Below, piece by piece: positions 35,973-45,200 of a DNA stretch of 64,000 nucleotides (position 1 is the first letter of the stretch; each line of letters begins with the position of its first letter). The stretch comes from an uncultured Tateyamaria sp. (lineage in GTDB: Bacteria; Pseudomonadota; Alphaproteobacteria; Rhodobacterales; Rhodobacteraceae), in assembly GCF_947497045.1 (NCBI RefSeq), contig NZ_CANMEU010000011.1, forward strand, positions 1 through 64,000, written 5' to 3'. The notes beneath the pieces are model-generated. The model saw nothing but the letters and a program-made list of their open reading frames with translations. It did not search any database and was not told where the DNA came from. Both the position numbers and the translations under genes were made by a program.

Positions 35973-36192
35973 CACGCCCGCGGTCGCGTCGCCATGGCGC
36001 GGCCGTCTCCGTCAGGCTCCACGTTCGGGAAATCTCGTTTCGTAATGTAGAGTGGCCGTCGGTTCATTCGGTTTTTGAGGTGTAGGCCCTTTCCCATCAC
36101 ACCAACACTCAGAAGACCAGGAATGGTACAACGCCTAAGGCGGCTTCGTAGCTAAACGTTCCGATTTTTCGGAGCATGACAGGGCAGGGGGT

Positions 36193-37035
36193 TCATCCAT
36201 CCACCGGCTCAAGCCGAATGCGCTTGTCATTGTGGATCATCCTGAACCGCCAACCCGCCAGATGAGTGGGATCTGAAAAGAGGTCGGACACTTGTTTGGC
36301 CAGCGCGTGGTTGCGCGCGCCCGCACACGGATAGAAGCCACACCGCCCCAGAGTTGCAGCCTCGAAACCCTCATTGGTCCGGTGTGCGAGGATCATCGCC
36401 CCCCAACCATTCTCACCCGTCAGCGGCAGGAGCAGCCGGGCCTCCTCCGACAGGTGTGAGGACCATGTATCAGGCACATGGGTCACGCCTGCGAATGCAA
36501 CCACAAGGTCGAAGGGACCGTGTTCGTCGTCATTGGGCAGGTCCGTGACTGCATTACCGTGGCGCACCTGCGCATTCGTCCATGCTGTCAGGTTGGTTTT
36601 CGCACGTTCGGCCAAGGTGCCTTCCACTTCATAAGCCACCACTCTTCCTTCTGCACCGACGAGATGGGCGAGGATGGCGGTATAGTAGCCAACGCCTGCG
36701 CCGACCTGCAGCACGCGCGCACCGGGCCGGATATCCGTACGGGCGAGGAGGCGGGCCCATAGGGTCGGTTCCCCGATATTGATGCCTCGCGCCTCGTCCA
36801 ACACCACGAGCACTGCATGATAAAGCCATCGTGGATCAGCATCGGGTGTAAGGTGCGCTTCAAAGCCGTTCTGGGCGAGCGCGGAGCGAACCTTCCAAGG
36901 CCCTGGACCAGCGAAAGCCTCGCGCGGAATGGCCCTAAAGGCTTCGAGGGTCCGGTCGGTTGTCAGGCCGTCAGGCAGTCCGCCCATGAGGCGAAGTTGA
37001 TCGATAAAATGATCGGCGTGCATATGGTTGTCCAT
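36193..37035 (-). CDS. Protein-L-isoaspartate methyltransferase-like protein
   Basis: A 280-residue PCMT-type S-adenosylmethionine methyltransferase. The SAM motif is ARVLQVGAGVGYYTAILAHLVG, and FRAIPREAFAGPG is the N-terminal family motif. True Pcm is about 210 residues, and here the family's usual TxS(Q/A)P loop is replaced by NIGEPTLWARLLA, so it is a homologue and may act on another acceptor. A C-terminal extension follows. It stands alone on the minus strand. Confidence 0.82.
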   Translation of the reverse strand: MDNHMHADHFIDQLRLMGGLPDGLTTDRTLEAFRAIPREAFAGPGPWKVRSALAQNGFEAHLTPDADPRWLYHAVLVVLDEARGINIGEPTLWARLLARTDIRPGARVLQVGAGVGYYTAILAHLVGAEGRVVAYEVEGTLAERAKTNLTAWTNAQVRHGNAVTDLPNDDEHGPFDLVVAFAGVTHVPDTWSSHLSEEARLLLPLTGENGWGAMILAHRTNEGFEAATLGRCGFYPCAGARNHALAKQVSDLFSDPTHLAGWRFRMIHNDKRIRLEPVDG

Positions 37036-37473
37036 CAGGTTCCTTGAGGTTGCCCAGTTCGATCAATCGACGGTTTGCGTGCGCCAAGGTGGAAAGCCGG
37101 ATCAGAACGACTCAGTTGTGATAACAGCGGCTTTCCGGCTTTCGATACACGACGGCGGGCGGGCCTCTCCTCGGACAGAATACCATTGCGCCACCACAAC
37201 GCAATCTGCGACGCCGTCATCTTGCATCGCGCAACATCAGGCAAAGTGGACCTGGATGGGTCATTGGACCAAAGGGTTTTTAGCGCCCCAAAACACCTTT
37301 GAGCTGGCACTGAATTCGAGACCCCGAGATTGGGGCGGAACTGCTATTTTTCATGCTGTCGACGCAACAGCCCGAATACATATGAGTGACTTCTGAAAAT
37401 ATCCCAGAGGATCATTTGCAAACAGCAGCCGTTGCATAAACCCGCCGCGTTTTTGTGAAGCCAAAAATGTCCG
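37036..37473. other. Intergenic region right of the PCMT-like gene
   Basis: About 440 bases without a supportable gene. Short frames on both strands have no motifs. It may contain decayed sequence. Confidence 0.4.
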
Positions 37474-37698
37474 CTATGCGCAGCAGGGCTTGCCCTCTTG
37501 GATCGGAGGGCATGGCACTGTTGCATACGAACAATATACACAGCAATCGCCTTGGAGTGGCTTCAAGACGATGTTGCAGGCCTTGCATTCGTAAAACCAC
37601 TGACAGGCATCTGTCGGCATGGTCTCCGTCTCGACATGCCCGCATGAGGGACAGGTCAGTATGGATTCCAGAACTACTTTTGCTTCTTCTGCAGCCAA
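37474..37698 (-). CDS. GDCCVxC domain protein (mercury-cluster type)
   Basis: A 74-residue Cys-rich protein with a CPSC pair (16-19), a CKAC pair, GDCCVYCSYATVPCPPIQ (50-67) and a CC end. The GDCCVxC motif defines a small family found beside mer transport genes, some members being selenoproteins. The TTG start at 37698 overlaps merF by 25 bases. Metal binding is likely; a specific role is not established. Confidence 0.82.
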   Translation of the reverse strand: MAAEEAKVVLESILTCPSCGHVETETMPTDACQWFYECKACNIVLKPLQGDCCVYCSYATVPCPPIQEGKPCCA

Positions 37699-37883
37699 AA
37701 TGCGTACCCCGCCAGAATTATGAAACCAGCCATCAAGGGAAGCAAAATTGCATCGTTATAGATCACGCCAAGCAGCCCGGTTAAGCCCAATCCTGTGAGA
37801 ACGATCGGTAAGAGCGGCGTAAAGCAACAAAGTGCGGCCAGCATGCTTCCCACCAGCCCAAATGCAAGAAGTTTGCTTTTCAT
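37674..37883 (-). CDS. merF: Mercury transport protein MerF
   Basis: A 69-residue, two-helix membrane protein: MKSKLLAFGLVGSMLAALCC with the vicinal Cys19-Cys20 that passes Hg(II) inward, then FTPLLPIVL and a second helix (AILLPLMAGFIILAGYAFW). It is close to MerF, normally about 80 residues. The merA, merR and merP genes are absent nearby. A lipoamide-dehydrogenase-like reductase is 10 kb away, but a link is not shown. Confidence 0.82.
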   Translation of the reverse strand: MKSKLLAFGLVGSMLAALCCFTPLLPIVLTGLGLTGLLGVIYNDAILLPLMAGFIILAGYAFWLQKKQK

Positions 37884-38135
37884 CAAATTGGAGTGCCTCC
37901 ATGAAACGTCGTACAGGACATACCTTGCCAAGGCAGATATCGAAATCCGTAAACATATAGTGGCGATGTCCGCTTAGCTGCAAATACCACGCCTGCTACG
38001 TCTCCCCATTGCCGCCATCATGGCGCAACTGCGAGATGTAGCTTCCTGTTTGATACGCATACAGCGTGACAGACGATCCTTCTTGTGGTTTTAGAAATCT
38101 CCTAAGCTAAGACTGCAAATGCATTGTGAGTTTTG

Positions 38136-39056
38136 ATGAATTTACGCGACCTAGAGTACGTTGTGGCTGTGGCAAGGCTGGGCAGTTTCAGCGGTGCCGC
38201 CGAGGACTGCAACGTGTCGCAGCCGGCCCTTTCCAACCAGATCAAGAAGCTGGAAAAAGAACTGGGCACGGATCTGTTCATCAGGTTGAGCGGGGCCGTG
38301 CGTCCAACCACCTGCGGCGCGCGCGTGGTTGCCATCGCAGAAGAGATGCTGGCCGGTGCGCAGCGCATTCGAGACACGGCAACGGAATTCAACGACCCCG
38401 AGGCGGTGCCCTTCAACATCGGCCTGACGCCTACACTCGCCCCCTATCTGACTGAATACTTCTCGGTTCTGTTCCGCACGCTGTTCCCTTCCATGCGGGT
38501 TACCATGATCGAGGACTTGCCCCAGAACATGCTGCAAATGGTCGAAGACCACGTTCTTGATACGGCTTTGGTCGCCCAACTGAACCACAACTCAACACTG
38601 GAATTCACATCCATCTGGGAAGAGCCGCTGTATCTGGGCGTTCGCAAGGGTCATCCGCTTGACACATTGTCCTCGATCCGACCCGAGGACGTGCCGGTAC
38701 ATGATTTCATTCGTTTGCCGCACTCTTTCGGGTACGAACTTGAAGCCCGCTTGCCCGAAACAAATGTCGCCGCGCGGGCGAGCAAGACGTTTGATCTGAG
38801 CGCCCTGCGGTTCGAGACGATTTGCCGGTACATTTGCCATTCAGATGACTGTACCATTGTGTCGGCCCTTGCCGCAGAACAGTTCACTCAAGACAATTGG
38901 CCACTGACATTCATTCCCTTCGAAGCGCCGGGAAACCTGCGAAACCTAGGGGCCGCATCGCGCCTGAACTGCCCCCGAAAACCGCTGCTTGCCAAGATCG
39001 TGGCATATATCCAGCAGAATCCGCCCAAAGGCGTCACGCCCACATTCGAGGCGTGA
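38136..39056 (+). CDS. LysR family regulator, OxyR-like
   Basis: A 306-residue LysR protein whose opening (MNLRDLEYVVAVARLGSFSGAAEDCNVSQP) resembles OxyR, and the DNA-binding half is the closest match. OxyR's redox cysteines (near 199 and 208) are not in the same context; cysteines occur around 233-243 instead (ICRYICHSDDC). The start is ATG 38136, not the TTG one codon up. It converges on the secretion operon. Targets unknown. Confidence 0.85.
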   Translation: MNLRDLEYVVAVARLGSFSGAAEDCNVSQPALSNQIKKLEKELGTDLFIRLSGAVRPTTCGARVVAIAEEMLAGAQRIRDTATEFNDPEAVPFNIGLTPTLAPYLTEYFSVLFRTLFPSMRVTMIEDLPQNMLQMVEDHVLDTALVAQLNHNSTLEFTSIWEEPLYLGVRKGHPLDTLSSIRPEDVPVHDFIRLPHSFGYELEARLPETNVAARASKTFDLSALRFETICRYICHSDDCTIVSALAAEQFTQDNWPLTFIPFEAPGNLRNLGAASRLNCPRKPLLAKIVAYIQQNPPKGVTPTFEA

Positions 39057-39059
39057 CGC
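39031..39059. terminator. Hairpin between convergent lysR and secretion operon
   Basis: A perfect 10-base-pair stem, GCGTCACGCC with GGCGTGACGC, has a nine-base loop and overlaps the lysR stop. It sits ten bases beyond the HlyD-gene stop, so it can act for both strands. No long T run on either side. Confidence 0.55.
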
Positions 39060-39068
39060 GGTCTTTCA

Positions 39069-40439
39069 CTACTCGATGAACGTCCGGGCCAACCGATCGC
39101 TTAGCGGCTGCGTCAAATAGCTGAGCGCAGTCCGCTCACCGGTGTTTACAAACAGGTCGGCAGGCATGCCGGGCACCAGATCAAGAGCGGCCACATCTGC
39201 GCTTTGCTCTGTATCCAGTTTCACCCGGGCGACATAGTAGTACTGGCCTGTACGCTCGTCTTCCAGGCTGTCGGCAGAGATGTCGATGATCGTGCCGTTG
39301 GCCTCGGGCACATCGCCTTGATCAAAGGCCGACAATCGCACGCGCGAGGACTGGCCGACATGCAATTTTTCAATGTCCGCCGTGTTCACGCGCGCCTCAA
39401 TCACCAGTGGCTCATCAATGGGCACGATGTCCATGATGGGCGCGCCGGGACGCACCACACCGCCTGTGGTAAACACCGTCATCTCCACCACACGACCGCT
39501 GACAGGTGCTGTGATCGACACCCGCTTCAATCGTTCACTTGCGCCGATATATTGCGGTTCAAGCGTGGCAAGGGATGCCTCGATCTGTGCCAGTTCGGTT
39601 GAGGCCGCTTCGTCGCGCAGGGTTTGCGTACCAATGGTGGCAAGGCGCAGCTCGCTGATCTGGTTGCGGGCCTGTGCTTCTTGCGTTTGCAAAGAGGCGT
39701 CCACGCCGTTCAACCGTTCAACCTCGACCCGGCGGGCGTTCACGCGCGCAGCGGCCACAAGGCCCTTGGCCTGTAGGATCTGTAAATTTTCCAGTTCCTG
39801 CCTGGTGATCTCCAGCTGACGCGCGTTGGATGCGCGCTGCGCTTGCAAACCGCGGACCTGATCTTCGAGGTTGGCAGCACGTTGATCGCTCAGCGCGCCT
39901 TCGGCAGTGCGTGACCGCCGTTCCGCATCAAAGAGCAACTTCTGGGTGACAAAGGCAGAGGCCCATGTGTCCGGCTCCAATGACACCCGGAATGCGGCGG
40001 CGACATCGCTGCGCTCGAATGTCTCGTCTTTGCGCAATTGCGCCACAAGGCGGGCGCGCCGCACGGACAGGTCGCTGATTTGGCTTTCGATCACATCCAG
40101 ATCAACGCCCAGATCGGTGCTGTCGAGTTCGACCAGAACCTGCCCCGCCTCAACCAGATCACCATTGTTGACCAGAATGCTGCTGACAATGCCGCCGTCC
40201 AGATGTTCGACGGTCTTGCGGCTGCCTTCGACCACGAAGGATGCAGGGGCGACCACAGCGCCATCCAGCTTGGATGCCGTTGCCCAGTAGGCTGCACCGC
40301 CGACAAAACCAGTGACAACCAAAAAGCCGAAGACGACGAACCACGCGATACCGCCATCAACGGTCTTGGGTGGAATTCTGTTGTAGTCTTCAAGACGCAA
40401 AACAGAGTTGCTTGGTGCATGTGCGAGGGAGGTTGTCAT
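39069..40439 (-). CDS. Type I secretion adaptor, HlyD family
   Basis: A 456-residue membrane-fusion protein: a short cytoplasmic start, one helix (about 31-52), then a long coiled-coil hairpin (about 105-300) and the barrel-sandwich domains with RVSITAPVSGRVVEMTVFTTGG. It bridges the inner-membrane ABC exporter to a TolC-type channel (not in this window). The ATG overlaps the ABC stop by four bases. Confidence 0.92.
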   Translation of the reverse strand: MTTSLAHAPSNSVLRLEDYNRIPPKTVDGGIAWFVVFGFLVVTGFVGGAAYWATASKLDGAVVAPASFVVEGSRKTVEHLDGGIVSSILVNNGDLVEAGQVLVELDSTDLGVDLDVIESQISDLSVRRARLVAQLRKDETFERSDVAAAFRVSLEPDTWASAFVTQKLLFDAERRSRTAEGALSDQRAANLEDQVRGLQAQRASNARQLEITRQELENLQILQAKGLVAAARVNARRVEVERLNGVDASLQTQEAQARNQISELRLATIGTQTLRDEAASTELAQIEASLATLEPQYIGASERLKRVSITAPVSGRVVEMTVFTTGGVVRPGAPIMDIVPIDEPLVIEARVNTADIEKLHVGQSSRVRLSAFDQGDVPEANGTIIDISADSLEDERTGQYYYVARVKLDTEQSADVAALDLVPGMPADLFVNTGERTALSYLTQPLSDRLARTFIE

Positions 40440-42184
40440 TGGGCTGCTCCTTCCTGAGCGGGGGCTAGTGCGCGACGGGCGGCAAGCTGTGCTGCGGCGG
40501 TTTGCGTCACGGGCGTTTCGTGCTGACGGGGGCGTAGGATGTCTTCCTTGTCGCCAAAGCCCGACTGCGTGCCTTTGTTGAGGGTGAGAACCTTGTTCAC
40601 GGCTTCCAGCGTGCTGGGGCGATGGGTCATCACGAATGTGATGGCTCCACGCGCACTTGCTCCACGAATGGCGTTGCGCAGTGCCGCTTCGCCCTGGGCA
40701 TCAAGATCCGAGTTCGGTTCGTCCAGAACCAGAATGAACGGATCATCATACAGTGCACGGGCCAAAGCGATCCGCTGGCGTTGCCCACCCGACAGATGAA
40801 AGCCATCACCGATTTCGGTCGCGTAGCCATCGGGCAGGCTGCTGATCAATCCGTGCACATCGGCGGCCACGGCAGCGGCCAATACCTTGGCATCATCAAT
40901 CGATGTGGAAAAACGCGCGATGTTCTCGCGGATTGTCCCATCGAAAAGTTGGACGTCCTGCGGCAGGTAGCCGATAAAGCGGCCAAGATCCTGTTCGTCC
41001 CATTTCGCCATCGGCGTGCCGTCCAGACGGATCGCCCCACGCTGCGGCATCCAGATGCCTGCCAGCATTTTGGCGAGGGTCGATTTGCCTGACCCGCTGT
41101 GCCCGATGACCGCAAGCACATCACCGGCGGATAGGACAAATTCGATCCCGCCGATTGTAGCATTCTGCGCAAGGGGCGGACCCGCCTGTGCGATTGTCGC
41201 ATTCAGCGAGATTTGCGGACGGGGCAGGGCAAGACGCTTGGGTGTCTCGGGATAGGTTTCGGACAAGGCCCGCAAGGTCTTGTAAGACCCGCGCGCCGCC
41301 AGAAAGGTGCGCCATTGGCCAATCAGCTGATCAATTGGGGCCAGCGCACGTGCCAGTACGATGGTGGCCGCGATCATAACACCAGCGGTGGCCTGCCCAG
41401 TGATCGCCAGCGCGGCACCAAGGCCAAGCATGCCTGATTGCAGCGCCATGCGCGTGGTTTTCGACATCACGGAAAAACCGGCGATCCGATCGGACACGCG
41501 CGATTTGAGGTCATGTGCATTAAGTTGCAGAGCTGTCCAGCGACGGGCGAGATCACCAGTCATGCCCATCGCATGGACGAGCTCTGCGTTTTGTTCACTT
41601 ACAGTGAACAAAGCGTCGGACCTGGAACGCGCACGGGATGCGTCTTGCATCACGTCGGCAGAGCGCGCGTTGTTGATCAGGGCCATAATTGTCAGGAAAA
41701 GGGCACCGGCCAGCCCAAAAGCGCCCAGATAGGGGTGCAGGACGTACAGCACACCCAAATACAGGGGAATCCACGGCGCGTCGAAAAAGGCGATCAGCGT
41801 CGGACCCGAGATAAAGTCGCGCAGGCCAGTGATGTCGGCCGCCGGGTTGTCACCGCCGGCCTTGCCCTGCACACGACGCCGGATCGATGATTGCAGGATA
41901 GGTGCGCCGATCATCAGTTCAAACCGCGCACCAAGGCGGTTCAGGATGCGTGTGCGGATCAGGTCCAGCAGGCCGGTTACGACAAAGACCCCGCCCAGAA
42001 GGATGCTGAGCGCGATCAGGGTGTCCTGGTTCTGGCTGGTCAGGACGCGGTCATAGACCTGCAGCATGTAAAGAGGACCGGCTAGCATCATCACGTTCAA
42101 AATCATGCTGAAGAAGCCGATGGCAAGAAAACCGCTGCGCAGCTTGCTCCATGCGGTTTTGACGGTGGATTTTTTCTGAAACAT
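40436..42184 (-). CDS. Type I secretion ABC transporter (permease-ATPase)
   Basis: A 582-residue exporter half-transporter with an N-terminal membrane domain (about 1-310, family PrtD/LapB-like without a C39 peptidase) and a C-terminal ATPase: Walker A GHSGSGKSTLAKML, signature LSGGQRQRIALARAL, Walker B FILVLDEP. It drives export of the RTX protein encoded just upstream. The start at 42184 drops 16 poorly supported residues. Confidence 0.93.
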   Translation of the reverse strand: MFQKKSTVKTAWSKLRSGFLAIGFFSMILNVMMLAGPLYMLQVYDRVLTSQNQDTLIALSILLGGVFVVTGLLDLIRTRILNRLGARFELMIGAPILQSSIRRRVQGKAGGDNPAADITGLRDFISGPTLIAFFDAPWIPLYLGVLYVLHPYLGAFGLAGALFLTIMALINNARSADVMQDASRARSRSDALFTVSEQNAELVHAMGMTGDLARRWTALQLNAHDLKSRVSDRIAGFSVMSKTTRMALQSGMLGLGAALAITGQATAGVMIAATIVLARALAPIDQLIGQWRTFLAARGSYKTLRALSETYPETPKRLALPRPQISLNATIAQAGPPLAQNATIGGIEFVLSAGDVLAVIGHSGSGKSTLAKMLAGIWMPQRGAIRLDGTPMAKWDEQDLGRFIGYLPQDVQLFDGTIRENIARFSTSIDDAKVLAAAVAADVHGLISSLPDGYATEIGDGFHLSGGQRQRIALARALYDDPFILVLDEPNSDLDAQGEAALRNAIRGASARGAITFVMTHRPSTLEAVNKVLTLNKGTQSGFGDKEDILRPRQHETPVTQTAAAQLAARRALAPAQEGAAQ

Positions 42185-42209
42185 TTTGGTGATCTCTTTT
42201 CGGAATGAA

Positions 42210-42235
42210 GAGGTGGCGACACGTGCCGCCACCTC
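42210..42235 (-). terminator. Intercistronic hairpin between RTX and ABC genes
   Basis: A perfect nine-base-pair stem, GAGGTGGCG with CGCCACCTC, with an eight-base loop lies in the 65-base gap. It has no T run, so it probably stabilises the RTX mRNA or attenuates exporter expression and does not fully terminate. Confidence 0.5.
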
Positions 42236-42249
42236 GGTAAGTTTGGGGA

Positions 42250-45200
42250 TCAGGCGATGAAGTCGTCGTCTGTCAGGTCGGTGCTGTTGACCCCTTCAAG
42301 GCGCACGGAGGCATCCGAAGAGAAGGTCAGCAGGGCGTCGTTACCGTCTTGCGACACAACGAGGCTTTCGGCGAAGTCCGGACCGAAGTCCGAAAAGTCC
42401 AACCGGTCCACGCCGCTCTGGAAGTCGTTGACGGTGTCGTTGCCGAACAGCCCTTCGAAGGTGAAGGTGTCTGATCCTGCGCCACCGATCAGGACGTCAT
42501 TGCCGCCCTCACCATTCAGGATGTCATCGCCAGCCTGACCGTTCAGCTGGTTCGCACCAGAGTTCCCGGACAGGATGTCGTTGCCACCGTTCGGGCTGCC
42601 CGCGTTGTTTGACCCATTGATGTTCTCAAAGTTGAACACCTGATCAAGCGTGGCCCCGTCCGGCGCGTTGACAGTCGCAACACCGTTGCCGCCTTCGTCG
42701 AGGTCAAGCACAACGCCCGCTCCCGCCGAGAACAACGCGGTGTCGATACCCGAACCACCGTCAATGATATCCGCACCACCGAACGAGTGGATGGCGTCGT
42801 TACCAGCCCCACCGTACAGGATGTTGAACTCATTGTTGCCAAGGATCAGATCATCACCCGAAGATCCGATGACGTTTTCAAAGTCATCCACTTCGATTGC
42901 GATCCCACCGTCAACGATGATGCCGCCATCTTGCGGGCCTTCGTCGCCATTTGCAGCCGGGTTCGGTGCAGGTGCACTCAGGTCCAGATCAATGGTCACA
43001 CCATTGAAGCTGCTGAGATCCACGGTGTCGCTGTCATCGGACCCGATCACACGCTCGATCGAGCTGAGAACGTCGACTTCGACAACTTCGTCGATGACAT
43101 CGGCTCCGGAAACACCCAACCTTGCCGCAGCGTCGACCACTGCACCAGCGTCCACCAGCGTGTCCTGCGCGATGGGGCCGTTGATCCCGGCAGGCGCATT
43201 GTGCAGGTGGATGGCCGACACGACACCCGGAACCGGCGTTTGCAGGTCCGCTTCGTTCAGGCCGGTCACGCTTAGCTCCGAGGAATAGATCACCTCGCCT
43301 GCTTCGTTGAAGCGAATGGTGAGCGTCGCTTCGCCCGTGGCTTCGCTGTCGGAGGTCGGCCCAGGTTCCTGCGCTGCGTCCAACGATCCGGCCAATTGGA
43401 TCACGCGGTTATGGCCCGCACCCGTATCGCTGACAACTTCGAGCTGCCCGCGGATTTCACCACCGGGGAAGTCCGCTGTATGGACGTTGTAATAGAGGTT
43501 CCCTGCAAGGGCCTCTGCCACAAATCCGGCACCGCCATCGATATTGGGTGTGGGTTGGAGCGAAGCACCGACCACGACATCCTGCACCGAAACGGAGAAC
43601 CCGGTTTCGCGGGTGGCCGTGCCGTTGCCATTGGCGTCGAGATTGACAGTCACCGCCACGTCCAGATCAGAAAAATCTGCCGTGTCGAACCCGTCGCCAC
43701 CTTCGATGAAGTCGTTGCCCAGACCACCAACGATCACGTTGTCGCCTTGGCCTGCGATCAGAACGTCATCGCCTGCGCCACCATCAAGAACACCGTTGAT
43801 CTGACCGAGGTCGACAACGATATCTTCTCCGGCACCCAGCAACACGTTGCCGTTCACCACACCGTCGTCATCGTTGACAAAGGTCACGCTGCCAGCTTCG
43901 GTCGCGTCGATGGCATTCACCGTGCCGGTGATCTCGCCTTCGTTGATGATCGCACCCAGAAGGTTCAGACCGCCGTCGATGCGGATACCTGCCGCAGCGT
44001 CGCTGTCTTCGGACCCGGCAATCACGCCGTCGTTCTGCACCAGACCGGCAAAGCTTGCGTCTTCCTGATTGCTGAACAAACGCAGACCGTCGCCAACCTG
44101 GTTGCCTTCGGTTGCGTCGCCGCGACCTTGAAACACGCCGCCTTCTTCGTTGACGATCACAGCCGAAACGATGTCGCCATCAACGTCACCTGTCTGCAAC
44201 GCCACGGCAGAACCGTTGTTGCCTTCGCCTGCGTCCACCAGACCGGAGTTGGTGAAGCTGTAGTTGTCAGCTGTCGCATCCGCATAAACCGTGCCGTTCC
44301 GTTGATCGCCGGTACCAAGGATGGAACCGCGGTTGGTGACGGAAAGACCTTCGCCATCGATGTTCAGCGCACGGCTGCCGGATGACACAACTCCGTCTTC
44401 CTCGTTCACAAACGAACCACCTGTGTGGTCACCCGTGCCGAAGTAGACGCCGTTTTGAACACCCGCGATCAGACCGGAGTTGGTCAACGACCCCTGGAAG
44501 TTCACACCGTTGACAACCCGGAGACCTGCGACAGTACCATTGCCACCTTCGGACAGAATATCACCCGTGTTCGTGATGGTCGCATCGGTTGTGCCCGTGT
44601 TGCCGACATTGCCGATCCGTACGCCGTCACCAGCCGAATTGTTGCCTGCAGGCGCATTGCCACGGCCCTGGATGGTTCCGTCATTTTCAAGCGTGAAAGT
44701 GTTGGCACCATCTTCGGCCCCACCAATCTCGGCGCCAAAGCCCGAACCCAGATTGCCTTCACCGGCATCAATGGTCCCGGTTGTCAGGTTGCGGACACTA
44801 AAATCATCCGCAGTCCCGTCAGCATAGAGGGTGCCGTTGCGTTGGTCGTCGGTGCCCAGAATGTCGCCTGCGTTGGTCAGGTTAACGCCGGTGCCGTCGA
44901 TGTTCACTGCGCGGCTGTCGGATTGGATTGTCCCGAAGTTCAGAACATCCAGATCATGTTCGCCTTCACCGATATACAGGCCGTTGCGAACGCCTTCGAT
45001 CACACCGGTCGATGTGTTGAGGATGCGCCCCTCGGCAGCCACGCCATCTGCAATGCGGATACCGCCAGCGGTGCCGCTGTTGCTTTCGGATGAAATCAGG
45101 CCCGAGTTCACGATGTCGGTGTCCGACACGGTGCCTTCTGCGCCGTTGTTGATCCGGATACCGTCGCCTGCGCCGCCTGTGTTGGAAGCCGCCTGGCCGC

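Noticed and set aside
37511..37524. GGCACTGTTGCATA, resembling an IS6/IS26 inverted repeat
   Set aside because: It lies inside the conserved coding sequence for the GDCCVxC motif region and has no partner repeat or transposase nearby.
43396..44385. Long open plus-strand frame over the RTX gene
   Set aside because: It is an antisense shadow of the repeat-rich minus-strand gene; open antisense frames are expected from such composition and no domain is recognisable.
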